Assembly (NCBI GenBank): GCA_963841855.1
Contig: CAWJEJ010000001.1
Span: 992,001 to 1,056,000, forward strand
Reading direction: 5' to 3'
DNA length: 64,000 nt
Source of the DNA: CAXBBB01 sp963841855
Lineage (GTDB): Bacteria > Bacteroidota > Rhodothermia > Rhodothermales > BA12
Below are positions 9,646 to 17,348 of the stretch, piece by piece. A program made the position numbers and the translations under genes. The notes beneath the pieces are model-generated. The model searched no databases and was not told the origin of the DNA. It was given only the letters and a program-made list of their open reading frames with translations. Each line of letters opens with the position of its first letter. Within the stretch, counting starts at the first letter, position 1.

Positions 9646-10953
9646 ATGCACGCCGACCACGATCACGACGAGCCAACCGCTTGGTCACGCCGAGGCTTTC
9701 TCAAAGGTGCGTCGGCACTGGCGCTCTACTCGGTCGCCCTGGGCGGTACGCCGCTGTTCCTGTCACGCGCCGTCCGAGCCGCAACGACTAACGGCGCGCT
9801 CAACCCGTTTCCGGCTCGGCGCAAGACGCTGGTCTGCCTGTTTCAGCGTGGCGCCATGGACGGGCTGGCCGCCGTCCAGCCGCTGAGCGATCCGTTCCTG
9901 GCCCAAGTCCGCCCCGACCTCGTCCTCTCGGCCGCACGCGGCGACGCTTCGCTGACCGACCTGGACGGACGCTTCGGCTTGCACCCCGCCCTCTCGCCGC
10001 TCGCCAAATACTATCGCGACGGACGGATGGCGGTCGTCCACGGCGTCGGCTCGCCCAACACGACGCGCTCGCACTTCGACGCGCAAGACTACATGGAAAG
10101 CGGCACGCCCGGACGCAAGGGCACGCCATCCGGCTGGCTCAACCGCGCCGCCGGACTGCTAGGCCACGAGGCGACGCCGTTCCGCGCCGTCGCCACCACG
10201 TCGGCGCTGCCCCGCTCGCTCTACGGAGATTCCTACGCGCTGGCCGTTGAGAACCTGGAAGACCTGAGCGTCAGCGGTGGAGCGGTGAGCTTGGGGACCG
10301 AGTCGGGGTTCGAAGCGCTGTACCGGCAAACGTCGCAGTCGCTGATCCAGGGCGCGGGCGGTGCAAGCCTGGACGCCACACGCTTGCTCGAAGAGGCCGC
10401 TGTCGCGTCGATCCAACCAGCGCGCGACGTGCGTTACCCCGGCACGCCGCTGGGGACGAGCCTGCGGCAGATCGCCCAGTTGATCAAAGGCGGCGTCGGC
10501 TTGGAAATCGCGTTCGCCGAGCAGGGCGGATGGGACACGCACGCGCGGCAGGGCGGCAATCTGGGCGCGTTCGGCCAGTTCCACCAGCGCGCATCCGAGC
10601 TGGCCTTGTGCATCGACGCCTTCTGGACCGACCTGGGCGCCCACCGCGACGACGTCGTCCTGATGACGATGACCGAGTTCGGGCGGACGGTCGCGCAAAA
10701 CGGCGCCAGAGGCACGGACCACGGACGCGGATCGGCGCTCTTCGTGTTGGGCAATGACATCACGGGCGGACAGGTCTACGGCGACGTGCCGACGCTCGCA
10801 CGCGAACACCTGGAGGACGGCCGCGACCTGCCCGTCACGACCGACTTCCGCAGCGTCTTCGCAGGCGTCGCCGGAGCGCACCTGGGACTGGGCGACGATG
10901 CGACGCTCTTTCCCGGATGGGAGGGCAGCCGCCTGGACCTGCTGCGAACCTGA
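9646..10953 (+). CDS. DUF1501 family Tat-exported protein
   Basis: A 435-residue DUF1501 protein (sulfatase-like alkaline-phosphatase fold family, function unproven), the usual partner of DUF1800. The start at 9646 places a twin-arginine signal (SRRGFLKG, Arg15-Arg16) right behind a short His/Asp-rich leader. An upstream ATG at 9601 would add 15 residues without benefit. Family landmarks are LVCLFQRGAMDG near the mature N-terminus, HGVGSPNTTRSHFDAQDYME, the metal-site-like GGWDTHARQ, then MTEFGRTVAQNG and GTDHGRGSALFVLG. It is expected to be folded in the cytoplasm and exported by Tat. Confidence 0.88.
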   Translation: MHADHDHDEPTAWSRRGFLKGASALALYSVALGGTPLFLSRAVRAATTNGALNPFPARRKTLVCLFQRGAMDGLAAVQPLSDPFLAQVRPDLVLSAARGDASLTDLDGRFGLHPALSPLAKYYRDGRMAVVHGVGSPNTTRSHFDAQDYMESGTPGRKGTPSGWLNRAAGLLGHEATPFRAVATTSALPRSLYGDSYALAVENLEDLSVSGGAVSLGTESGFEALYRQTSQSLIQGAGGASLDATRLLEEAAVASIQPARDVRYPGTPLGTSLRQIAQLIKGGVGLEIAFAEQGGWDTHARQGGNLGAFGQFHQRASELALCIDAFWTDLGAHRDDVVLMTMTEFGRTVAQNGARGTDHGRGSALFVLGNDITGGQVYGDVPTLAREHLEDGRDLPVTTDFRSVFAGVAGAHLGLGDDATLFPGWEGSRLDLLRT

Positions 10954-10963
10954 TCCACACTTC

Positions 10964-11076
10964 GTCCTCCCCTTCCGAAGGGGAGGTGGCCGCTAGGGCG
11001 GAGGGGTCTAGCGGAGTCCACCGCAGTCAGACCACCCCGCCCTGACGGGCACCCCTCCTCGTCTGAGAAGGGGACG
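10964..11076. repeat. Imperfect palindromic intergenic repeat (CTCCCCTTC...GAAGGGGA type)
   Basis: The segment runs from a hairpin CTCCCCTTCCGAAGGGGAG at 10967-10985 to a mirror-related half ending GAGAAGGGGAC at 11066-11076. The central parts GGGCGGAGGGGTCT and AGACCACCCCGCCC also pair. It is a roughly 113-base imperfect inverted repeat sitting between the DUF1501 and lipoprotein genes. Confidence 0.55.
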
Positions 11077-11113
11077 TTTTACCTCACCGTTTTCAACACT
11101 TCACTCCACTTCA

Positions 11114-11919
11114 ATGCCTCGCTCTCTCTGCGCCCTCGCCCTACTCACCCTCACCGCCTGCGGATCGTCCGCGCCGATGCTGCCCACGCAGTCCGCTCCT
11201 ACATCGGTCGTCGTCGACGGCGACGCGTCCGACTGGCAGGGCGCGCTGACGCCGGTCGACGAAAGCCCCGTCACCGTTGGCGTGCGGTCGGACGGTGAGT
11301 TTGCCTACATCGCCGTTGTCACGAGCGACCGCGACGCGATCCGCCACACGATGCTGACGGGCATGGTCGTCTGGCTCGACGCCCAAGGCGGCAAGGGCAA
11401 AGAGTTTGGCGTCCACTTTCCGCTGGGAGCGATCCGTGAGGGACAGCCGCTCAACCTGGCTGCCATGCGCCGAGACCAGGACGCGGGCGACGTGCAGCGC
11501 GGCGAGCGCTTGCAAGAGATGACGCGCGAACTCGCCATCGTCCAAGGCGACGCGCGGATCGTACTCGAACGCGACGCGGCGACGGGCGTCACGTCGGGCG
11601 TGTCGCTGGCGGGTGGCACGCTTGTGCTCGAACTCAAAGTGCCCCTCGCCCAAACCGACGCGACGCCGTTCGCCATCGGCGCGCAGCGCGGCAGCACGAT
11701 CGGCGTCGGCGTCGAGACACCCGAACTGGACCGCGAGGCGCTCCGCGCCCAAATGCAAGGTCAGCGCGGACAAGGTGGGCAGGTCGGTCGCGGCGGCGGA
11801 CGCTGGGCGGAATGCGCGGCGGCCAGGGCGGACGCGGCGGTCGTGGCGGCGCCGGTGGGCAACGGGACCAGATGCCCGAAGCGGTGTCGGTGTGGGTCCG
11901 CGCGGAGCTAGCACGCTAA
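11114..11919 (+). CDS. Lipoprotein with CBM9-like domain, frameshifted near the C-terminus
   Basis: A lipoprotein of about 268 residues. A signal peptide ends in lipobox LTAC with Cys16. Residues about 30-220 read as a beta-sandwich of the carbohydrate-binding family 9-like (DOMON-related) type found in Bacteroidota lipoproteins. Signs include VDGDASDW near the start of the mature domain, FAYIAVVTSDRDAI and GMVVWLDAQGGKGKEFGVHFP. The uninterrupted frame stops at 11911 with a Cys/Arg-rich nonsense tail. Around 11804 the +2 frame takes over and gives a Gly/Arg-rich linker followed by PEAVSVWVRAELAR and a stop at 11919. That is a credible last beta strand, so I place one indel near 11804. Ligand unknown. 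Confidence 0.6.
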
Positions 11920-11967
11920 CGAAACGCTGACCCCAAGCGCCGATGGCACAGCCCACACCATTCCCCG

Positions 11968-12033
11968 AACCTCGTCATCGCGAGAGCCTGTCCTCGGCTT
12001 GATCGGGGAAGCGCAGCGACGCGGCGATCTCCG
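11968..12033. repeat. REP-like element, chimeric variant
   Basis: The segment from TCGTCATCGCGAG to GCGGCGATCTCC has both arms of the dispersed hairpin family. It carries an inserted GCCTGTCCTCGGCTTGATC stretch like the variant at 19926. No gene is present between 11919 and 12144. Confidence 0.45.
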
Positions 12034-12106
12034 AAGCCCGTCGCATCCTCCCAACTCGCCCCTACGTCCGGACTCGGCACAACGACAGGCGCCACCTCCA
12101 CCCTCC

Positions 12107-12131
12107 GGGCGAGACGAGTCTCGCCCCTACA
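12107..12131 (+). promoter_or_regulatory. Short hairpin plus CTACA upstream of a start codon
   Basis: The stem GGGCGAGA/TCTCGCCC (12107-12114 with 12119-12126) is followed by CCTACA ending at 12131, 12 bases before the ATG at 12144. It is one of five such elements in this window placed 10-15 bases before a start codon. Confidence 0.5.
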
Positions 12132-12143
12132 TCCGCTTTTTTC

Positions 12144-14407
12144 ATGCTCCGAATCGTCGCCCTCTCCTTGCTCCTCGCCCTTCCCGCATCGGCCCAGACG
12201 GACGCCGAACTGCATTGAGGCGGCCCGCGCGTTTCCGTCGATGCCGCAGAATAGCATGGAGCTGGCGCAGCTGATCGGGCGGCGGCCCACCTCGTCGTCG
12301 GGGGCGCCGTTCAACGACTTGGAGTTCACCGCTCTTCGACACCGACTACATGGACGGCGAGAACAGCGGTTTCGACGTGTTCATCCCCGTCGATCCGGCC
12401 GACGCGATGCCCGGGACGACCGGATCAAGTACGTCAAGACCGTTCAGACGCTGCGCCTCAACGAAGGCTACGGAGCGGCTCAGGGCGACCGCATCGTGCT
12501 CGGATCCGCCGGATCGTCGCCCTACTTCCGGCAAGGCGCCAACGGACGGGACGACGACTATCTGGTCGTCCAGCACTTCGATTACAACGCAGGGCTTCCT
12601 CGAACTTCCGGGCGACGCGGACGACTATCGGATGCCGTTCTACGCCGATGCACGACGGCGTCACGAGTCCAGGCCATTACCTGTTCTACGTCGCCGACGG
12701 AGCGCCCGACCTGATCGCGTTCGTCTTTCCGTGCGACACCATCGCGGGCACGATCAGCGGCAATGTGCAGACCGACACCGGCTCGCTGTGCAACGCCTCG
12801 CAGCGCATCAGCCTGACCGATCCGACGCACGTCCGCTTCGCCCGAACCGCTCCCCACGCAGCTAGGTGTCGACGGCGGCATCGGGCAGATCGGGACGACG
12901 GCAAGGAGGTCGTCAGCGGCATCACGACCGACGCAGAGGGCAACGTCTACCTGTTCGGCCTGACCGACGGCAACATGGACAAGACCAACGACGGCGGACA
13001 AGGCCCCGATGACGCCGACAACGAGATGTTCGTCGCCCGCTTGGCGCCGGACGGCACGCGCACGTGGGCGACCGAGATCGTGCTGTCCGAAGGTTCGATC
13101 TTCAAAGACGCCGTCACCGACGACGCGCACCTGTACGCCGTCGGACGGACGCAGGGCGCGCTTCCCGGCTATCGCAACACCGGTTGGTGGGACGCGATCA
13201 TCGTCAAGTTTCGCCTGAGCGACGGCGCCATCGTCGCGACCGACCAGTTCGGATCGCCCGGCATCGACGGCTACGGAAACGCGATTCTGGACGACGACGG
13301 CGCGCTCTACGTCTCGGCCCAGGGCGCCCCCGCAGGCGGTGGGACGGGACCGAGCGGGACGGACAAAGCTTACCTCGTCGCCAAACACGACGCCGCCACA
13401 CTCGCCAACATCTGGCGCGTCGTCGAAGAACCCGAAGGCGACGTGCTGGCCTCGGCCGAAGCGTGGGGCGGCCTGAGCTACGCCCCAGGCGCAATACCGG
13501 GCGACGGCAAACTGGTGGCGGCTGGGTGGTACTTCGCCGCGCGTGGAGCCGACGCGTTTGTGTCGGTCTACGAAGACCTCAACGGAGCGACGCCGACGCG
13601 CACGCACGCGCTCTCGATTGCGCCGCCGGGCGTGACCGCCGACTGGGTGATGGACAACGCCATCGGCCCCGACGGGTCGATCTACGTCGCCGGATACACG
13701 ACCGGAGCGCTCCAGGGCAACCGCGCTGGGCGAGGGCGACGCCTACGTGATGAAGCTCAGCCCGACCCTGCCAGGTGCTCGCCACACGCCAGTGGGGAAC
13801 GCCTCGCTCCGACCTGGCCCGCAAGATCGACGTGGGCGCCGACGGCACGCTCTACGTCGTCGGCTTCACCTACGGCGACCTCTACGCCGACAACGCCGAC
13901 CCAGACGAGCGCAGCGGCGACATCTTCGCCGTCAAGATGGACACGGACCTCAACGTGCTCGCCTCGACTCAGTTCGGGACGGCTGGCGAGGACCGCGCAG
14001 GCTCGTCGCTCAAAAACGGGCGGCTGTACGTCGGCGGCATGACCGAAGCCGCGATGACCGGCGCATCGGCGGGTTCGTTCGACGGCTACGCTTTGGCACT
14101 CGACACGTCCGACCTGAACATCGTCTCTGCGCAGATCACGTCCACCGGAAGGACAACGACGGCCGATTCGTTCAGCCTGACCGTATCGCCCAACCCGGCG
14201 CGTGATCGAGCTATCGTCTCGTGGATCAGCGACTCGAGCGAGGCAGCACGCGTGACGCTCTACGACGCAACGGGGCGGCAAGTCGGCGCTTGGACGATGG
14301 CGTTGGGCGCGCCCATTGACACGTCGGCGCTCACGCCCGGACTGTACCTGCTCCGCGCGCAGTTGGGCGGCGCGAGCGCCACGCACCGATTCGTCGTCGC
14401 GCGCTGA
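12144..14407 (+). pseudogene. Beta-propeller (SBBP-like) T9SS cargo protein, multiply frameshifted
   Basis: A broken gene of about 750 codons. It opens with signal peptide MLRIVALSLLLALPASAQ at 12144 and runs into a stop about 75 bases later. Protein-like sequence then hops frames: YMDGENSGFDVFIPVDP (about 12346), RIKYVKTVQTLRLNEG (12422), LELPGDADDYRMPFY (12597), then one long frame from 12645 to about 13725 with a probable compensating pair near 12855-12895. Repeats like GNVYLFGLTDGN, AHLYAVGRTQGA and GSIYVAGYTTGA are blades of an SBBP-type beta-propeller. The last frame (about 13770-14407) adds two more blades and a T9SS sorting domain (VSPNPARDRAIVSW..., GLYLLRAQL, ending VVAR). At least six indels are needed. 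If they are sequencing errors, the intact product is a secreted surface propeller. Confidence 0.7.
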
Positions 14408-14416
14408 TCGGCACGT

Positions 14417-14453
14417 ACAAACTTGGCAAGTCTTGGAGACTCGCCAAGTTTGT
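14417..14453. terminator. Shared hairpin between convergent genes
   Basis: Perfect 11-base arms ACAAACTTGGC (14417-14427) and GCCAAGTTTGT (14443-14453), with an inner AGTC/GACT pairing, lie between the plus-strand propeller gene and the minus-strand YfiT-like gene. There is no T-tract on either side. It probably acts as a bidirectional transcript end. Confidence 0.6.
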
Positions 14454-14458
14454 CTATC

Positions 14459-14986
14459 TCAGCCCCAATCCATCCGCTCGGTCGTCGTCGTGACGTGGGC
14501 GAGGTGGTGGCGTCCGTGCCACGCGTACGTTCCGGCGTGGCGAGCGAGCGGGTTGGTGGTGCGGTCTTCGGGGTGGACGAACGTGCGGGTGCGCTGCTTG
14601 GGTGTCAGACTGCGGAGGACGGTCACCCAGCGGTGGTGCAGCGCTTGAAGCAAGTCGAGGCTGTCGGAGAGGGGGGCGGCGTAACCGGCGAGCGCGGCGA
14701 CGGCGGCCTCGTCGTACGGCTTGATCGTCGGCGCGTCTTCGCTCAGCGCCCAGAGCGTGCGCAGGTAGCCATTCATGTGACTGTCGGGCAGGTGGTGGAC
14801 GACCTGGCGTAGCGTCCATCCGCCCTCGCGATATGGCGTGTCGAGTTGGGCGTCGGTCAGGCCGTCGACGGCGGCGCGGAGCTGGGCGGGCAGCGCTTCG
14901 ATCTGGTCGACCCAGGCCGTGAACTGAGCGTCGGAGACGGGGCCTTTGTGGGCGAAGATGCCAATGGGATAGCAAACGTCGGGCAT
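14459..14986 (-). CDS. YfiT/BstA-like DinB-superfamily protein
   Basis: A 175-residue four-helix DinB-superfamily protein closest in pattern to YfiT/BstA, the putative metal-dependent hydrolase and bacillithiol-transferase group. Visible hallmarks are the N-terminal CYPIGIF, the first metal-ligand helix VVHHLPDSHMN, and the C-terminal helix HAGTYAWHGRHHLAHV, which carries the remaining histidines. Length is normal for the family. It probably binds a divalent metal through three His and acts in the cytoplasm on thiol conjugates. The substrate is not deducible. It is transcribed alone and converges on the propeller gene. Confidence 0.85.
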   Translation of the reverse strand: MPDVCYPIGIFAHKGPVSDAQFTAWVDQIEALPAQLRAAVDGLTDAQLDTPYREGGWTLRQVVHHLPDSHMNGYLRTLWALSEDAPTIKPYDEAAVAALAGYAAPLSDSLDLLQALHHRWVTVLRSLTPKQRTRTFVHPEDRTTNPLARHAGTYAWHGRHHLAHVTTTTERMDWG

Positions 14987-15003
14987 GGCGTGGGGCGAAT
15001 GAC

Positions 15004-15113
15004 ACCAAATCCGAGAGCGTTGTTACGGTACTGGATTCAACCGATGACCTCCAGATTGCTACGTCGCTTCGCCTCTCGCAATGACTAAGCAAAAGGGTGC
15101 AGCCGGATTTGGT
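15004..15113. mobile_element. 110-bp element with 10-bp inverted ends
   Basis: The ends ACCAAATCCG (15004-15013) and CGGATTTGGT (15104-15113) are exact inverted repeats. Inside is the right half of a REP-like hairpin (AGATTGCTACGTCGCTTCGC... to CGCAATGAC, 15052-15084). It resembles a small non-coding mobile or palindromic unit lying between the YfiT-like and SplB-like genes. Confidence 0.45.
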
Positions 15114-15198
15114 ATGAGAGGGGTTCGCAAGATCGGTGCATTGGGGCGCATCGGCCCGGCTACCCATCCGTTGCAGAGAGTAGACTACGAACGCCGCC

Positions 15199-16354
15199 AT
15201 GATCGAACTGCCTACCCTCGCCCCGCCTGGACACCTGCCCCTTCCGGGCCTCGCCTCGCCGACCGACGCGCCACCCATCACCGATCCAGCGCCCATCGCG
15301 TCGCGCGCGGGCCGACTGGTGCAGTGGAAGCCCAAGCGCGTCCTCTTCACACGCGACGCGCTCGCCGAGCCGTTCGGGCAGCAGATTCTCGAGCGCGTCG
15401 AGGCGCTGGGCGTGCCGGTCGAGAAGTTGAGCGGCAACCGTGTGACGGGCCTGCGCGGCGACACCGAACGCGACACCTACCGTATCGCCAAGTCGACGCT
15501 GGTCGTCGCCAACGCGCCCGCTGGTCAATTCAAACTGCAGCCGATTCCGCCGTCTGCCGACTACCAGTTTCACCTGGCCCAAGGCTGCCCGGCGCACTGC
15601 CAATACTGCTACCTCGCCGGATCGCTGAGCGGCCCGCCGACGACGCGCGTCTACGCCAACCTGCCGCAGATCTTGGCCAACACGACGCGTTTCGAGCGCC
15701 CCGGCGTCCCGACTTCGTTCGAAGCCAGTTGCTACACCGATCCGCTCGCGCTCGAGCACCTGACGGGCAGCCTATCCGCCGCCATCATGCACTTCGGCAC
15801 GCGGCCCGCACGAAGCCCACCTACGCTGGGTAACCAAGTTCGCCAGCGTCGACGGCCTGATCGGCCTGGACCACGGCGGACGCACGCGGCCCCGCTTCAG
15901 CGTCAACGCGCGGCAGGTCGAGCGCTTTTTCGAGGGCGGAACGGACGGCGTCGACGCCAGACTCGGGGCGGCGCGCAAACTGGCGCTGTCTCGCGGCGAC
16001 GGCGGCGGTGGCTACCCGGTCGGCCTGGTCGTCGCCCCCATCGTCCCGGTCGACGGCTGGCGCGAGGCGTACGCGGACCTGCTCGACCGCGCCCAAGACG
16101 CTGTCGGCTTCTGCGACGATCTGACGTTCGAGTTGATCACCCACCGCTTTACACCCGGCTCGAAAAACGTGCTGCAGGGCTGGTACCCGAAGAGCAAACT
16201 GGACCTGAGCGAGGAGGGCCGCAGCGAGAAGCGCAACAAGTTCGGCGGCGTCAAATATGTCTACACCGCGCCGACGATGCGCGAGTTGAAAAGCTGGTTT
16301 CACGACGCCATCGCCGAACGCTTCCCATCGGCCCGCATCCTCTACTGGACGTGA
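15199..16354 (+). CDS. Spore photoproduct lyase family radical SAM protein (one frameshift)
   Basis: A radical SAM protein of about 384 residues in the spore photoproduct lyase family, which repairs UV thymine lesions in spore formers. The role in non-spore formers is uncertain. The N-terminal part has WKPKRVLFTRDAL, then the cluster motif CPAHCQYC (CxxxCxxC, as in SplB rather than the usual CxxxCxxC of other radical SAM proteins with a different context) after FHLAQG, and SFEASCYTDPLALEHLTG. Near 15808 one extra base shifts the frame. The adjacent frame continues with HEAHLRWVTKFASVDGL, VNARQVERFFEGG and PVGLVVAPIVPVDGWREAY. It ends KYVYTAPTMRELKSWF...RILYWT at 16354, matching the family C-terminus. 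The stop overlaps the start of the HNH gene. Confidence 0.75.
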
Positions 16355-16656
16355 GAGACACACGCGCTCCCGATGCGTCGACGGCCTGCGCGCTGTGCGG
16401 ACGGACCGGCGTCGGCCTGACCGAGCACCATCTGATTCCGCGCGCCGTCCACCGCAAGCGGCAGTTTCGCAAGCGATTCGACCTCGACGAGATGCGCCAT
16501 CGCAAACTGCTCGTCTGTCGCAAGTGTCACCGGGGGATCCACCGCTTGATCCCCGACGAGAAGGAGTTGGCGCGCGACTACAACACGCGCGAGGCCCTGC
16601 TCGCCGACGAACGCATCGCCCGCCACGTAGCGTGGGTCGCCAAGCAGCGGACGTGA
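16351..16656 (+). CDS. Small HNH nuclease-like protein coupled to the SPL gene
   Basis: A 101-residue HNH-family protein. The start is GTG at 16351, overlapping the TGA of the SPL gene in a GTGA arrangement that suggests translational coupling. It has the pair CALC near residue 14, the catalytic-type EHHLIPR, and a second zinc pair with CRKCHRGIH. It ends with ELARDYNTREALLADERI...WVAKQ, a tail I recognise from a family of stand-alone bacterial HNH proteins. Likely a zinc-bound DNA endonuclease or nickase. Its overlap with a DNA photolesion repair-type gene points to a joint role, which is inference. Confidence 0.75.
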   Translation: MRDTRAPDASTACALCGRTGVGLTEHHLIPRAVHRKRQFRKRFDLDEMRHRKLLVCRKCHRGIHRLIPDEKELARDYNTREALLADERIARHVAWVAKQRT

Positions 16657-16663
16657 CCAGCGG

Positions 16664-17239
16664 TCAGTTGAGGCGATCCCGGATGCGTTCGTAGAGCCAC
16701 GCGCGTGCCGTCGTCCAGTCGCGGCGGGCGGTTGCGGACGAGACCGAGAGCACGTCGGCGGTTTCGTCGATGGTCAGGCCGACGAAGAAGCGGAGTTCGA
16801 CGATGCGGGCGGCGCGGTCGTGCTCGGCGGCTAGTTCGGTCAGGGCGTCTTCCAAGGCGAGGATGGCGTCGCTGCGCGTGTCGGCGAGGGCGAGGGCCAG
16901 TCCGGGTTCGAGCGTGACGGGGTGCTCGCCGCCGCCGCGTTTCTGGGCGCTGCGGTCGCGCGCGTGGTTGACGGTGATCTGCCGCATGACGGTCGCGGCC
17001 AGGGCGTAGAAGTGGGCGCGGTCGTTCCAGTCGGCGCTGCTCGACCCGGCGAGTTTGAGGTAGGCTTCGTGGACGAGTCCGGTCGTGTTGAGCGTCTCGC
17101 TGGCCCCACGCCTGCGCTCGCGCCGGGCGATGCGCCGCAGTTCGTCGTAGACGAGCGGATAGAGCCGGTCGAGCGCTTGAGCGTCTCCGTCGCGCGAGGC
17201 GGCGAGCAGGCGGGTAACGTCGGTCGGTGAGGCGGACAT
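16664..17239 (-). CDS. ECF-type sigma factor
   Basis: A 191-residue sigma factor of the ECF-like group (TIGR02999 type) that is often adjacent to Ser/Thr kinase genes. Region 2 is seen in ALDRLYPLVYDELRRIARRE, NTTGLVHEAYLKL and HFYALAATVMRQITVNHARDR. Region 4 is ARIVELRFFVGLTIDETAD, followed by VSSATARRDWTTARAWL. The start at 17239 was preferred to an ATG 27 bases upstream because it matches the family N-terminus. It lies 109 bases downstream of the kinase-TPR gene on the same strand, so the two may form a signalling unit. Its stop is only seven bases from the convergent HNH stop. Confidence 0.88.
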   Translation of the reverse strand: MSASPTDVTRLLAASRDGDAQALDRLYPLVYDELRRIARRERRRGASETLNTTGLVHEAYLKLAGSSSADWNDRAHFYALAATVMRQITVNHARDRSAQKRGGGEHPVTLEPGLALALADTRSDAILALEDALTELAAEHDRAARIVELRFFVGLTIDETADVLSVSSATARRDWTTARAWLYERIRDRLN

Positions 17240-17311
17240 CCGAGGTGCGGAGGAGGAATGGCGCAATCTACACGGCGGGGCGCGACGGCGCTCAGTTTGA
17301 TGGCCTGCGCT

Positions 17312-17343
17312 GACCTGGCAGGTCGCAGGCGACCTGCCAGGTC
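17312..17343. terminator. Perfect 14-bp hairpin 3' of the kinase-TPR gene
   Basis: Arms GACCTGGCAGGTCG (17312-17325) and CGACCTGCCAGGTC (17330-17343) with a four-base loop begin six bases past the kinase stop. This strong stem without a T-tract could block read-through into the sigma gene or stabilise the upstream mRNA. Confidence 0.6.
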
Positions 17344-17348
17344 TCCGG

